Shown here in pieces: positions 18,019-27,358 of a DNA stretch of 64,000 nt. The notes under the pieces were generated by a model that worked only from the letters and a program-made list of their open reading frames with translations, was not told the origin of the DNA and did not search any database. This DNA comes from Treponema sp. UBA1793 (GTDB lineage: Bacteria; Spirochaetota; Spirochaetia; Treponematales; Treponemataceae). The DNA is taken from positions 40,985 through 104,984 of the forward strand of contig DCFX01000097.1 in NCBI GenBank assembly GCA_002314445.1. The letters run 5' to 3'. The translations under genes were made by a program, and so were the position numbers. The number at the start of each line of letters is the position of its first letter. Positions within the stretch are counted from its first letter, which is position 1.

Positions 18019-19494
18019 ATGAAATTACAACTGGCTGCTGTGTGTCTCACCGCTGCTTTGTCTGTTTTAGCGGTTTCCGGCTGCAAAAACCGTGTCGGAT
18101 CGGTGGATTCAAAAGGGTCTGCCGATGAATATGTCGTTACTATCTATGCGCCGTATAACGGTACAACGGACGATTGTGCAAAAATTTCCGCAGAGGCTAG
18201 TAAAATAACAGAGAAACTGATCGGCTGCAAAGTTGATCTTGTACGTAACGTGTCTGTCAATCAGCTGAATCTTGCGCTTGCTTCCGGTGAAAAACTTGAT
18301 TTGTTCTATGCCTTTCCATGGGAAGTTTCTCTGTCATCCATGGCTGTCAGCAATCAGATTATTCCGATGGACGATCTCCTTGCAAAGTATGCTCCTGATA
18401 TGCTGCAGTCCATTTCTCCGGACGACTGGAGATGCGTTATTATAGACGGAAAGAAATACGGCGTACCGATGAACAAGGATAAGGCACAGGGGCGCGGTTT
18501 TCTTATGGTCAAATCTGTTGCGGATGAAGTCGGGTTTGATTACAGCAAATACGTAACATATGCTGATCTTGACGCCTGCTTTAAAAAAGTGAAGGCTGCG
18601 CATAAAAACATGTGGACTGTTGTACCCAACGGCGGAACGATGAATCATCCCGCATGGGCTGCGGATATTCTTGGCGACGGCCTCGGGGTTCTTGAGAACT
18701 GCCTGACAGACAGCACAAAAGTGGTGAATCTGTACGATACTCCGTCATTTAAAGAATATTGTTCATATATGTATAAATGGTCTAAAGAAGGATACATGAT
18801 GCCCGATGCTGTAAACACGACAGAGGGCTACGATGTGTATATTAATTCCGGTATCGGGTTCGGAACATTCTCTCCTTTTAAATCCGGAATCGAAGCGGAA
18901 GAGACGAGAAAGTGCGGCAAAGAAATGGTGATTGCAAAAATGTACGAACCTCATTCCACAACTTCAATGGTCAATGCCGCATGGTGCATTGCAAACAACA
19001 GCAAGAATCCCGGTAAGGCAATGCAGGTTTTAAATCTTCTGTACACGAATCCTGAACTTGCAAACCTGTTTGTTAACGGTGTGGAAGGTGTCCACTGGGA
19101 ATTCGCAGACAAAGATAAAGGCATCATAAAATATGCAGATGGCATTACTGCTGCAACAACCGGTTATTCCGTCGTCGGATGGGCATGGCCGAACGAGCAG
19201 ATAACGTATGTGTGGGAAGGTGATGATCCTGATGTCTGGAAAAAACTGGGAGAGTTCAATAAATCTGCGCATTCTTCTCCTGCAAAGGGCTTTGTATGGA
19301 ATAATGAAAAAGTCCTGAACGCAGTAACGGCCTGTAATAATGTTGTCGCAAAATATGAAGCAGGTTTACTTACCGGATGCCTTGACCCGGAAAAAACGAT
19401 ACCGCAGTTCAATAAAGAGCTTAAAGCAGCAGGTATTGATGCTGTCATTTCTGAAAAACAGAATCAGCTCGATGCATGGTTAAAGACCAGATAA
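18019..19494 (+). CDS. Extracellular oligosaccharide-binding lipoprotein (LplA-type, cluster A)
   Basis: The protein has 491 residues with a signal peptide and lipobox VSGC (Cys22). The family 1 solute-binding fold is followed by a C-terminal region (about 380-491) typical of LplA-like proteins (DUF3502-type, ending in AGIDAVISEKQNQLDAWL). It delivers sugar to the permeases at 19552 and 20485. It is clearly paralogous to the binding protein at 49417. ATG 18019 follows AGGAGG. The sugar is not deducible; the linked GH1 enzyme points to a beta-linked gluco- or galacto-oligosaccharide. Confidence 0.88.
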   Translation: MKLQLAAVCLTAALSVLAVSGCKNRVGSVDSKGSADEYVVTIYAPYNGTTDDCAKISAEASKITEKLIGCKVDLVRNVSVNQLNLALASGEKLDLFYAFPWEVSLSSMAVSNQIIPMDDLLAKYAPDMLQSISPDDWRCVIIDGKKYGVPMNKDKAQGRGFLMVKSVADEVGFDYSKYVTYADLDACFKKVKAAHKNMWTVVPNGGTMNHPAWAADILGDGLGVLENCLTDSTKVVNLYDTPSFKEYCSYMYKWSKEGYMMPDAVNTTEGYDVYINSGIGFGTFSPFKSGIEAEETRKCGKEMVIAKMYEPHSTTSMVNAAWCIANNSKNPGKAMQVLNLLYTNPELANLFVNGVEGVHWEFADKDKGIIKYADGITAATTGYSVVGWAWPNEQITYVWEGDDPDVWKKLGEFNKSAHSSPAKGFVWNNEKVLNAVTACNNVVAKYEAGLLTGCLDPEKTIPQFNKELKAAGIDAVISEKQNQLDAWLKTR

Positions 19495-19500
19495 TCTGAC

Positions 19501-19535
19501 GACAGGTCTCTCGTCTCTGCGCCGGGAGACCTGTC
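19501..19535 (+). terminator. Intercistronic hairpin between binding protein and permease genes (cluster A)
   Basis: A perfect 10-bp stem (GACAGGTCTC at 19501-19510 with 19526-19535) has a 15-base loop and no T-run. Such hairpins often keep binding-protein mRNA more abundant than permease mRNA. Confidence 0.6.
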
Positions 19536-19551
19536 TCCAAGGAGACATTTG

Positions 19552-20475
19552 ATGGGAAAAAAAATTACAGCAAAAAAAATAGTAAGTTTCATTCCGTTTT
19601 ATATTATGATGCTTCCCGGAATTGTGTATATCATAATAAATAATTATATTCCGATGTCAGGTGTGGTATTGGCATTTAAGCGGTACGATTACAAACTGGG
19701 AATGTACCGGAGCAGGTTTACGGGTTTTGATAATTTCAAGTTCCTCTTCAAAACAAAAGACGCTTTTAATATTACGAAAAACACGCTGCTGTACAATGCT
19801 GTATTCATTATTATCGGCACAGCAGCCGCTATCACCGTTGCGATTATCCTGAATGATATTACCGGCAAGAGAATAAAAAAAATGTGCCAGACATGTATTC
19901 TCGTTCCGTATCTTATTTCGATGGTCGTCGTCAGTTATATCGTGTACGGATTTTTAAATTCACAATTCGGTTTTATCAATAAGTCTGTTCTTGAGCCTAT
20001 GGGAATAAAACCGGTTTCATGGTATTCGACGCCGTCATACTGGCCGTTTATCCTCGTTTTCGTCAATTTGTGGAAAAATCTCGGGTATAACTGCATTATT
20101 TATTATGCGACAATAGTCGGAATCGACAGAAGTTATTATGAAGCCGCAGAAATAGACGGAGCGGGAAAGTGGCAGCAGATAAGGTACATAACTCTTCCCT
20201 GCCTGAAAACGACGATTATTATACTCACGCTTATGGCAATCGGAAGAATATTCTATTCCGATTTCGGCCTCTTCTATCAGGTGCCTATGAACAGCGGTGC
20301 GCTTATAGATGCAACGAATACGATTGATACCTACGTATACCGCGGCCTTACTCAGATGAACAACATCGGTATGGCAGCTGCAGCAGGATTCTATCAGTCG
20401 GTGGTCGGATTCGTGCTTATTCTTTCGGCAAACCAGATAGTACGGAAGGTAAACAAAGAAAGTGCTTTGTTCTAG
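19552..20475 (+). CDS. ABC sugar permease, LplB/MalF type (cluster A)
   Basis: This 307-residue inner-membrane permease has six predicted helices and the EAA loop YEAAEIDGAGKWQQIRYITLP (about 200-220), which docks an ATPase. ATG 19552 is preferred over the in-frame TTG at 19549 because AAGGAG lies 7 bases upstream. It pairs with the permease at 20485. No ATPase is encoded in the cluster. Confidence 0.88.
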   Translation: MGKKITAKKIVSFIPFYIMMLPGIVYIIINNYIPMSGVVLAFKRYDYKLGMYRSRFTGFDNFKFLFKTKDAFNITKNTLLYNAVFIIIGTAAAITVAIILNDITGKRIKKMCQTCILVPYLISMVVVSYIVYGFLNSQFGFINKSVLEPMGIKPVSWYSTPSYWPFILVFVNLWKNLGYNCIIYYATIVGIDRSYYEAAEIDGAGKWQQIRYITLPCLKTTIIILTLMAIGRIFYSDFGLFYQVPMNSGALIDATNTIDTYVYRGLTQMNNIGMAAAAGFYQSVVGFVLILSANQIVRKVNKESALF

Positions 20476-20484
20476 GAGATTGTA

Positions 20485-21360
20485 ATGACAAATAAAAAAT
20501 CGTATCAGATGGTAATAACAACCGTTATGATTGTTATCAGTCTTATATGTATCATTCCGTTTATCCTTCTGATAAGCTCTTCAATTACGTCGGAAGAGAT
20601 GCTTGTTAAAAACGGTTACTCATTCTGGCCGAAGAAACTTGATTTGAGCGCGTATAAATATCTGCTGTTCGGCTCCGGTGCCGTGCTAAGAGGGTATGCA
20701 ATATCCATCATCGTCACCGTATCGGGAACTTTGTTAAGTCTTCTGCTGACAATAATGTTCGCATATCCGCTGTCAAGGAAGGATCTGCCGGGCAGAAATA
20801 TTTTTTCGTTTTTTATTTTTTTTACGATGCTGTTTAACGGTGGTCTTGTTCCCACGTATATTATGTGGACACAACTGTTCCACATAAAAAACACCATATG
20901 GGCGCTTGTTTTTCCGAACCTGCTCATGAACGCTTTTAACGTCATTATGATGCGGACGTATTTTATGACGAACATTCCCGAAGAAGTTATTGAAGCTGCA
21001 AGAATCGACGGTTCGGGAGAATTCCGCATATTGTTCGGTATTATAGTTCCGATGGCACTTCCCATAATAATAACAATTACACTGCTTGTCGGACTCGGCT
21101 ATTGGAATGACTGGCTCAATGGTTTGTACTATATTAACAATGATAAATATTATAGCATTCAGGTACTTCTGACAAAAATGCTGGAAAATGTTGAAATGGT
21201 AAAGAAGGCTTCCTCTGCAGGCGCTTCCACTATGAAAATGCCGTCGACTTCCATCCGGATGGCAGTTGCAGTAATCGGTGCGCTTCCGGTACTTGTCGTC
21301 TATCCGTTTTTCCAGAAATATTTTGTTAAAGGTATTGTAATCGGTGCGGTAAAAGGGTAA
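20485..21360 (+). CDS. ABC sugar permease, LplC/MalG type (cluster A)
   Basis: This 291-residue partner permease has six helices and the EAA loop IEAARIDGSGEFRILFGIIVP (about 168-188). It ends in the FVKGIVIGAVKG tail usual for LplC proteins. ATG 20485 follows TAGGAG, 9 bases after the upstream stop, so expression is coupled to the first permease. The equivalent gene in cluster C is at 51872. Confidence 0.88.
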   Translation: MTNKKSYQMVITTVMIVISLICIIPFILLISSSITSEEMLVKNGYSFWPKKLDLSAYKYLLFGSGAVLRGYAISIIVTVSGTLLSLLLTIMFAYPLSRKDLPGRNIFSFFIFFTMLFNGGLVPTYIMWTQLFHIKNTIWALVFPNLLMNAFNVIMMRTYFMTNIPEEVIEAARIDGSGEFRILFGIIVPMALPIIITITLLVGLGYWNDWLNGLYYINNDKYYSIQVLLTKMLENVEMVKKASSAGASTMKMPSTSIRMAVAVIGALPVLVVYPFFQKYFVKGIVIGAVKG

Positions 21361-21382
21361 TCAAAAAATACGAGGTAGTAAT

Positions 21383-22765
21383 ATGAGTTTTCCTGAAAAT
21401 TTTGCATGGGGTGCGGCATCAGCTGCATACCAGATAGAAGGAGCTGCATTTGAAGATGGTAAGGGTGCTTCCATATGGGATGTATATTCAAACGATACAA
21501 GACTGAATCCTGTTACCGGAAAGACTAATATACGGAATCTGGATACGGCAAATACTGCCTGCGACCATTATCACCGGTATAAGGAAGACGTTGCGCTTAT
21601 GAAGGAAATGGGCCTTAAAGCATACCGTTTTTCGATAAGCTGGAGCAGGGTACTTCCTGATGGATTTGGAAAGGTGAACCAGAAAGGAATACAGTTTTAC
21701 AGTGATCTTGTAGACGAACTGCTGAATGCCGGTATTGAACCGTATGTCACGCTGTTTCACTGGGATTTCCCGCAGGCACTGCAGAACATCGGCGGATGGG
21801 CGAACCCGCAGATGCCGGTCATCTTTGCTGATTACGTGAAGGTCGTTGTTGATGCCCTTTCCGACAGGGTGACGCACTGGATGACGCTGAACGAAGCACA
21901 GTGCCATATTATCATCGGTCATATTGACGGAAACTGCGCGCCGAAACTCAAAGTAACGTATCGTGAAGGGTTTTATCTTATCAACGCGATACTGAAAGCC
22001 CACAGCCTTGCGGTCAGGAAAATCAGAGCGTATGCCGTAAAAAAGCCGTCAATCGGAATTGCCGCAAATCCGTGTGCATATTATCCGGCTTCCGGCTCGA
22101 AAGCTGATATTGAGGCGGCCCGCACACAGGCTTTTTCTGCTGCAGATAAAAGTTTGTGGCCCACGACATGGTGGCTTGATCCGATCCTCCTGGGAAAGTA
22201 TCCGGAAGACGGCATAAATGCATTCCGCTCCGACTTTCCCGAGGAACTGCTTAGAGAAGATAATATGAAGGATTTGTACAGCCCTATCGATTTCCTCGGA
22301 TGCAATCTGTATCAGGGAACGGCAGTGCAGGCAGGCGCCGACGGTAAACCCGTATGCCTTCCTAAAAAGGCCGGATTCAATCAGACTGCCTTCAAGTGGG
22401 AAGTGACCCCGGAAGTACTCAGGTACATGCCCGATTTTCTATACGAGCGGTACGGACTGCCGGTGATTATTACCGAAAACGGTCTGTCCATGGCCGACTG
22501 GGTCGCACTTGATGGAAAAGTCCATGATCCGCAGCGTATAGATTTTATGCACCGCTATCTGCTTGAACTGCGCAAAGCGGCTGAAGACGGAACACCTGTT
22601 GCCGGTTATTTTGCATGGTCGGTGATGGATAATTACGAATGGTCGGAAGGATTCGGCGAACGGTTCGGCCTTATTCACGTAGATTACCAGACACAGAAGC
22701 GGACTATAAAGGATTCCGGATTGTGGTACCGCAGCGTGATTGATTCGAACGGGGCCAGCCTTTAA
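21383..22765 (+). CDS. GH1 beta-glycosidase (cluster A)
   Basis: This 460-residue cytoplasmic enzyme has no signal peptide. The N-terminal GH1 signature FAWGAASAAYQIEGA is at the start, the acid/base Glu171 lies in TLNEAQ (usually NEP), and the nucleophile Glu365 in VIITENG. It should release the non-reducing beta-linked glucose, galactose or similar sugar from the oligosaccharide imported by the preceding permeases. No 6-phospho-sugar binding signature was recognised, and the ABC rather than PTS context favours an unphosphorylated substrate. It starts 22 bases after the permease, behind GAGG. Confidence 0.9.
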   Translation: MSFPENFAWGAASAAYQIEGAAFEDGKGASIWDVYSNDTRLNPVTGKTNIRNLDTANTACDHYHRYKEDVALMKEMGLKAYRFSISWSRVLPDGFGKVNQKGIQFYSDLVDELLNAGIEPYVTLFHWDFPQALQNIGGWANPQMPVIFADYVKVVVDALSDRVTHWMTLNEAQCHIIIGHIDGNCAPKLKVTYREGFYLINAILKAHSLAVRKIRAYAVKKPSIGIAANPCAYYPASGSKADIEAARTQAFSAADKSLWPTTWWLDPILLGKYPEDGINAFRSDFPEELLREDNMKDLYSPIDFLGCNLYQGTAVQAGADGKPVCLPKKAGFNQTAFKWEVTPEVLRYMPDFLYERYGLPVIITENGLSMADWVALDGKVHDPQRIDFMHRYLLELRKAAEDGTPVAGYFAWSVMDNYEWSEGFGERFGLIHVDYQTQKRTIKDSGLWYRSVIDSNGASL

Positions 22766-22767
22766 AA

Positions 22768-22827
22768 ATTTCCTGCGGCAGCAGAAAAAGTACAGCTGCC
22801 GTACCGGAGCGTGCTGCTGCAGGAAAT
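22768..22827 (+). terminator. Long-stem hairpin after the cluster A GH1 gene
   Basis: A 16-bp stem (22768-22783 with 22812-22827, one G.U pair) encloses a 28-base loop directly after the stop codon. There is no strong T-run, so it is a terminator or 3'-end stabiliser. Confidence 0.65.
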
Positions 22828-22905
22828 ATTTGTCTCAGAATTACTATAGTATGAAAAAAAATCACCGGTTTGCTTTATATGGTATCATATCTGCTCTGTT
22901 GTCGG

Positions 22906-22934
22906 TTGCGGAAAAGGGTTCTTTTTTGTATTCT
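22906..22934 (+). promoter_or_regulatory. Candidate promoter of the GntR/LacI-type regulator gene
   Basis: TTGCGG at 22906-22911 and TATTCT at 22929-22934 have exactly 17 bases between them, 23 bases before the ATG at 22958. Confidence 0.42.
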
Positions 22935-22957
22935 ATTAATTGGTGTGATATCCGAAT

Positions 22958-24064
22958 ATGAAAAAAGAAAATCTCTATGAAAAAATAATCGCTGATATTC
23001 AAAAGAAGATAATCAATAATACCTATGCTCTGAATGACCGCATTCCCACTGAATTCGAGCTTGCAGAGCAATACCAGGTGAGTCGTATTACTTCCAAGCG
23101 GGCTCTGGAGGAACTTAAAAACGAAGGATATATTTACCGGAAACAGGGAAGCGGCAGCTATGTTTCCGATGAATTTAAATACCGCAGAAGCACAGGTGCC
23201 GGCAATTATGTTGCCGTTATCATGCCCCGGTATGTTTCTTCCGGCAGTTTTGCTGCCACTATCCGCGGAACATCTTCTGTAGTGCAGGAGAACGACCTTT
23301 CCCTGAAATTATATACAAATGTTAAATCACAGTCGGAAGTCAGTACCCTTTTGCAGGATCTGTACCGGCAGGACATTGCCGGGATTATTTACTATCCTTT
23401 TTCGGATGCTGAAAACATTGCAGTGCTGAATATGCTTGCAATGGCGCATTTTCCCCTTGTAACGATTGATAAATATTTTGAGTGCGTTCCCGTGAGCAGC
23501 GTGGTAAGCGATAATAAAAAAGGCGGGGAACTGTCGGCCGGATATCTTATCAGCAACGGGCACCGGACTATAGCGTTTGTTTCCGATATTCCGTTTGAAT
23601 CGGCGACATCAATCCGTGACCGGTATTTCGGATATTGTACCGCGCTTCAGGCTCACGGTATTAAGGTGGATATGGACCTTATTGTTCAGGGAGGCTGGAC
23701 GAGCGAGTATCCCCGTACGTACAACCAAAAAGCGTATATGGAAATCATTCAGAATCTTCTTGCCCGCGGAGTGACGGCCGTCTGCGCGGCGAACGATATT
23801 ATTGCCACATCTATCATACATGCAGCAAGCGATATGGGAGTCTCCATTCCCGGCCGGCTTTCAATTGTCGGTTTTGATGATTCTGAAATGGCGGAATATA
23901 TCCGCCCTCCGCTGACTTCGGTAAAGCAGGATTTTGTCCTCATGGGAAAAACTGCCGGTGAGCTCATCTGCCGTTCCCGTGAATCGGGGAAGCTTGATTA
24001 TTCACGGACCGTTCTGCCCGTTTCTCTTGTAGAGAGAGAAACGGTTGCAAAAATCGATAATTGA
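22958..24064 (+). CDS. GntR-HTH / LacI-like ligand-domain repressor (AraR type, cluster B)
   Basis: The protein has 368 residues. The N-terminal GntR winged helix (about 1-75) includes RIPTEFELAEQYQVSRITSKRAL and GSGSYV. It is followed by a LacI/periplasmic-binding-fold ligand domain (about 85-365) with SDNKKGG, FVSD and FDDSEMAEYIRPPLTS landmarks. AraR-like proteins release their operators on binding sugar. The stop codon lies inside the first of two identical palindromes (24061-24072 and 24145-24156) that frame the promoter of the next gene, so this protein is the natural candidate to bind them and repress the importer and alpha-mannosidase operon. Confidence 0.9.
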   Translation: MKKENLYEKIIADIQKKIINNTYALNDRIPTEFELAEQYQVSRITSKRALEELKNEGYIYRKQGSGSYVSDEFKYRRSTGAGNYVAVIMPRYVSSGSFAATIRGTSSVVQENDLSLKLYTNVKSQSEVSTLLQDLYRQDIAGIIYYPFSDAENIAVLNMLAMAHFPLVTIDKYFECVPVSSVVSDNKKGGELSAGYLISNGHRTIAFVSDIPFESATSIRDRYFGYCTALQAHGIKVDMDLIVQGGWTSEYPRTYNQKAYMEIIQNLLARGVTAVCAANDIIATSIIHAASDMGVSIPGRLSIVGFDDSEMAEYIRPPLTSVKQDFVLMGKTAGELICRSRESGKLDYSRTVLPVSLVERETVAKIDN

Positions 24065-24072
24065 TATATCAA
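24061..24072. promoter_or_regulatory. Upstream operator O1 for cluster B regulator
   Basis: TTGATATATCAA is a perfect 12-bp palindrome overlapping the stop codon of the repressor gene. An identical copy lies 84 bp downstream, about eight helical turns, which would suit looping. Confidence 0.7.
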
Positions 24073-24106
24073 TTAATATATAATTCTCTTTTTTTACTTT
24101 TTTTTC

Positions 24107-24134
24107 TTGACATATGGGTATTTTGTACTATACT
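24107..24134 (+). promoter_or_regulatory. Sigma-70 promoter of the cluster B importer operon
   Basis: A consensus TTGACA (24107-24112) and TATACT (24129-24134) are separated by 16 bases. Initiation would fall near 24141-24145, at the edge of operator O2. Confidence 0.8.
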
Positions 24135-24144
24135 AAACATATAT

Positions 24145-24156
24145 TTGATATATCAA
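24145..24156. promoter_or_regulatory. Promoter-proximal operator O2 for cluster B regulator
   Basis: A second perfect TTGATATATCAA palindrome starts 10 bases after the -10 box and covers the expected start site, so binding should block transcription. Confidence 0.75.
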
Positions 24157-24206
24157 CTTTGGCGTAGTACACGCAAGCTCCGCTTGTCCGTTATCTGGAG
24201 GAAAAA

Positions 24207-25523
24207 ATGTTGAAAAAAACGATTGCAGTAGTAGTGGGATTATGCCTTGCAGGCAGCTCGATTTTTGCCCGAAGCAGCAGAAAAACGGGTAAAAAAACAA
24301 CGCTTAATGTCATGTACAAAGAAGTCACCGGATATACTCCCTGGCTTGAACAGGCAAAGGCACAGTTTGAAGAGGCAAATCCGAACGTGACGGTAAAACT
24401 GTTATGTCTGCCGAGTACCGAGGCAGATTACAACACAAAGACGGCTCTGACGCTGCAGACTGACAACAGCGTGGATGTAATGGTTACTGACAGTTTCCTT
24501 GTTGCATCTCTTGTCGGTTCAGACTGCCTTGCGCCGCTTGATGTGTCTGACTGGGCTGACTGGAAAATGCAGTACCCTGAAAGCATCCGCAGCAGCCAGA
24601 CTATAAACGGAAAAGTGTATGCAGTTCCGTATACGACTGATACCCGCGGGCTGTATTACAATGCAAAAACGCTCGCAAAAGCCGGAATAAACATGCCGTG
24701 GGAACCGAAGTCCTGGGCAGACGTTCTTGACGCTGTCAAGAAACTGCAGGCAGCAGGTATTCCGTATCCGATTTGGATGAACGGTTCAAAAGCTCAGGGT
24801 GAAGGAACGAGCATGCAGACGTTTGAAATGCTGCTTTCCGGAACAAACGACTGGCTGTATGAAAACGGTAAATGGGTGACAAAATCAAAGGGTTTTACCG
24901 ATTCACTGAAATTTATTCAGTCCCTGCATGATATGGGAATTTATTCGAATATGAATCTTGCAACGATGCTTGATGCGAACGGCTGGCAGGTTCTGCCTGA
25001 AAAATTTGCAAAAGGCAGCGATGTGGGTATCCTTCTTGACGGCTGCTGGAAAGGAGCGGACTGGATCAACGCGCTGGGTGCAGACAAAGTGCAGGATACC
25101 GTCAAAATAGTACCGATGCCCCGGCAGAACGGAGCAGGATTTACTTCAATGAGCGGCGGATGGACGCTTGCAGTTTCAAAACTTTCAAGTCATAAAGATA
25201 TGGCATTGAATTTCATAAAACTTGCAGTTAATAAAGAGAATATGGTGTTCTTTACGACAAAAGGCGGAGATATGACAGTTCGTTCTGATGTCGGTTCCGA
25301 TCCGCGCTATGCTCAGCTTAATTATTACCGGACGGCAATGACTCCGTATATTGCATGGACCCGTTTCCGCCCGGCTGTTGACGGATACCCGAGTGTGTCA
25401 ATTGAAATCCAGACGGCTGTTGAATCGGTCATTTCCGGACAGAAGACGGCAGAAGAAGCTGCAGCTGTTTATGCGGCAAATATCAGCAAGATTGCCGGAA
25501 AGGGAAATTACGTCGAAAAGTAA
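24207..25523 (+). CDS. Extracellular sugar-binding protein, family 1 (cluster B)
   Basis: The protein has 438 residues with an N-terminal signal peptide (about 1-21). The cysteine at position 13 does not sit in a normal lipobox (GLC), so release by signal peptidase I after IFA looks more likely than lipid anchoring. The mature part is a MalE-like fold with GKVYAVPYTTDTRGLYYNAK and GGWTLAVSK motifs. ATG 24207 follows TGGAGG. It supplies the permeases at 25628 and 26513; the downstream GH38 enzyme suggests an alpha-mannoside ligand. Confidence 0.88.
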   Translation: MLKKTIAVVVGLCLAGSSIFARSSRKTGKKTTLNVMYKEVTGYTPWLEQAKAQFEEANPNVTVKLLCLPSTEADYNTKTALTLQTDNSVDVMVTDSFLVASLVGSDCLAPLDVSDWADWKMQYPESIRSSQTINGKVYAVPYTTDTRGLYYNAKTLAKAGINMPWEPKSWADVLDAVKKLQAAGIPYPIWMNGSKAQGEGTSMQTFEMLLSGTNDWLYENGKWVTKSKGFTDSLKFIQSLHDMGIYSNMNLATMLDANGWQVLPEKFAKGSDVGILLDGCWKGADWINALGADKVQDTVKIVPMPRQNGAGFTSMSGGWTLAVSKLSSHKDMALNFIKLAVNKENMVFFTTKGGDMTVRSDVGSDPRYAQLNYYRTAMTPYIAWTRFRPAVDGYPSVSIEIQTAVESVISGQKTAEEAAAVYAANISKIAGKGNYVEK

Positions 25524-25560
25524 CAGCAAAAAATTAATTTAAAAACAATGGAAAGAATTA

Positions 25561-25597
25561 CAGGCCGTTCCGCAGCTGAAGCTTTCGGGGCGGTCTG
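25561..25597 (+). terminator. Intercistronic hairpin between binding protein and permease genes (cluster B)
   Basis: A 12-bp stem with three G.U pairs (25561-25572 with 25586-25597) and a 13-base loop occupies the same operon position as the hairpins at 19501 and 50899. TTCTGCATTTTTC follows. Confidence 0.6.
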
Positions 25598-25627
25598 TTC
25601 TGCATTTTTCTTAAGGGGTGGCTCAGG

Positions 25628-26500
25628 ATGCTATATTCAAACCAGGTAAAAAAGGCCCGGCTCATGATTCTGCCGGCAGTTTTTCTCATACTGCTTTTTT
25701 ATGCAGGGCCTGTCCTGCTGGCTGTATTCTATTCTTTTACCGACAAAATGCTCGTCGGTATAAAATCAAAGAACTGGTCTTTTGTCGGTCTGGAAAATTA
25801 TATGGTCATGTTCCGTGACAGGAACTTTTATCTTTCCTTACTCAATACGATTGTGTTTCTCTTTTTTTCTGCAATTATCGGGCAGCAGGTTCTGGGATTT
25901 TTCCTTGCTCAGCTGTGCGAAAATGCAGACCGCCATATTGCCCATATAACAAGCCTCATTGTGCTTATTTCATGGGTTACGCCGGAAGTTGTCGTTTCGT
26001 TTATCTTCTTTGCCTTTCTCAATCCGAACGGCTCTCTTAACGGCTTTCTTCAGATGCTCCACTTAAAGCCTGTTGCGTGGCTGTACGACCATGCAATGCT
26101 TGCCATTATATTTACGAATATCTGGCGTGGGACGGCATTTTCTATGCTGATGTTCCAGGCCGCGCTCAAATCTGTCGATTCAAGTGTGAAAGAAGCGACT
26201 TATATAGACGGCGCATCAGGATGGCAGATTTTAACGCGTATAACGCTGCCAATGATTTCCGGTTCCATCATGACGAATACGATTCTTATTACGCTTCAGA
26301 CGCTTGGACTGTTCGGCCTGATTTACGCGCTTACGGGCGGTGGTCCCGGATTTAAAACTACGACCCTTCCCATATACATGTACGATAAAGCATTTGCTGC
26401 ATACCAGATAGGATATGGTACTGCGATGGCAATCGTAATGCTTGCATTCGGCATGATACTGAGTGTTGTGTATGTTAAAAAACTTGGTAAGGATTTTTAA
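25628..26500 (+). CDS. ABC sugar permease, MalF/UgpA type (cluster B)
   Basis: This 290-residue inner-membrane protein has six helices and the EAA loop KEATYIDGASGWQILTRITLP (about 190-210). ATG 25628 lies in GGCTCAGGATG with only a weak upstream GGGG site. It forms the translocation pore with the permease 12 bases downstream. Confidence 0.87.
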   Translation: MLYSNQVKKARLMILPAVFLILLFYAGPVLLAVFYSFTDKMLVGIKSKNWSFVGLENYMVMFRDRNFYLSLLNTIVFLFFSAIIGQQVLGFFLAQLCENADRHIAHITSLIVLISWVTPEVVVSFIFFAFLNPNGSLNGFLQMLHLKPVAWLYDHAMLAIIFTNIWRGTAFSMLMFQAALKSVDSSVKEATYIDGASGWQILTRITLPMISGSIMTNTILITLQTLGLFGLIYALTGGGPGFKTTTLPIYMYDKAFAAYQIGYGTAMAIVMLAFGMILSVVYVKKLGKDF

Positions 26501-26512
26501 GGGAGGATTGGT

Positions 26513-27331
26513 ATGAATAAACATGTGAAAAAAAATATGACTGATTTTGTACTGCTGCTTATCGCCGTCCTTTTTTTCTGGCCGATGCTGTGGCTTGTCT
26601 TTTCTTCGTTTGATGCAGATGCAAACTTTGCAATCAAGATTCCGGAAAAATGGACTATGGGAAATTACGCGGCTGTCCTCAGCAAAGACGGAAATATTCA
26701 GTCGTTCCTGAACAGTTTTGCCATTGCTGCACTTTCCGCGTGTATCGTTACCGTGCTTGCACTGCTCGCAGCGTATCCACTGTCGCGGTACAACCTGAAG
26801 AACAAGAAAAAAATAATGTATTCGATACTCTTTCTCACCGGACTTCCAATAACGGCAATTATGGTGCCGGTATATATGGTTTTCTTTAAATTGAAAATCA
26901 GTAACTCACTCATTTCAACTGCGTTGTTTCTTGCCTCAACGGCACTGCCGTACAGCATATGGATGATGAAAAATTATATGGATGCCGTTCCTGTTGTGCT
27001 TGAAGAAAGCGCATGGCTTGAAGGCGCAGGTATTCTGCAGACGATACGGTATGTCATTTCGCCTGTAATTCTACCCGGAATTTTTGTGGTGTTCATTTTC
27101 GTTTTTTCCGGCAGCTGGGGTAATTTCTTCGTACCGTATATCCTTATAAGTTCTGTCGATAAGATACCTGCTTCAGTTTCGATTTATCAGTTTTTCGGAT
27201 CATTTAATCAGGTTAATTACGGACATCTTGCTGCGTTTTCCGTATTGTACACGCTTCCGATAGCTGCGTTGTACCTTGTAACAAAACGATTTACCTCGTC
27301 CGGCTACGTGCTGAGCGGCGCCGTAAAATAA
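26513..27331 (+). CDS. ABC sugar permease, MalG/UgpE type (cluster B)
   Basis: This 272-residue second pore subunit has six helices. The EAA loop reads EESAWLEGAGILQTIRYVISP (about 163-183), with the usual Ala-Ala replaced by Ser-Ala. ATG 26513 follows GGGAGG. It is 27 bases from the alpha-mannosidase gene, in one operon. Confidence 0.87.
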   Translation: MNKHVKKNMTDFVLLLIAVLFFWPMLWLVFSSFDADANFAIKIPEKWTMGNYAAVLSKDGNIQSFLNSFAIAALSACIVTVLALLAAYPLSRYNLKNKKKIMYSILFLTGLPITAIMVPVYMVFFKLKISNSLISTALFLASTALPYSIWMMKNYMDAVPVVLEESAWLEGAGILQTIRYVISPVILPGIFVVFIFVFSGSWGNFFVPYILISSVDKIPASVSIYQFFGSFNQVNYGHLAAFSVLYTLPIAALYLVTKRFTSSGYVLSGAVK

Positions 27332-27358
27332 ACAATTTGTTTCTTCTGAGGAGTTTGT

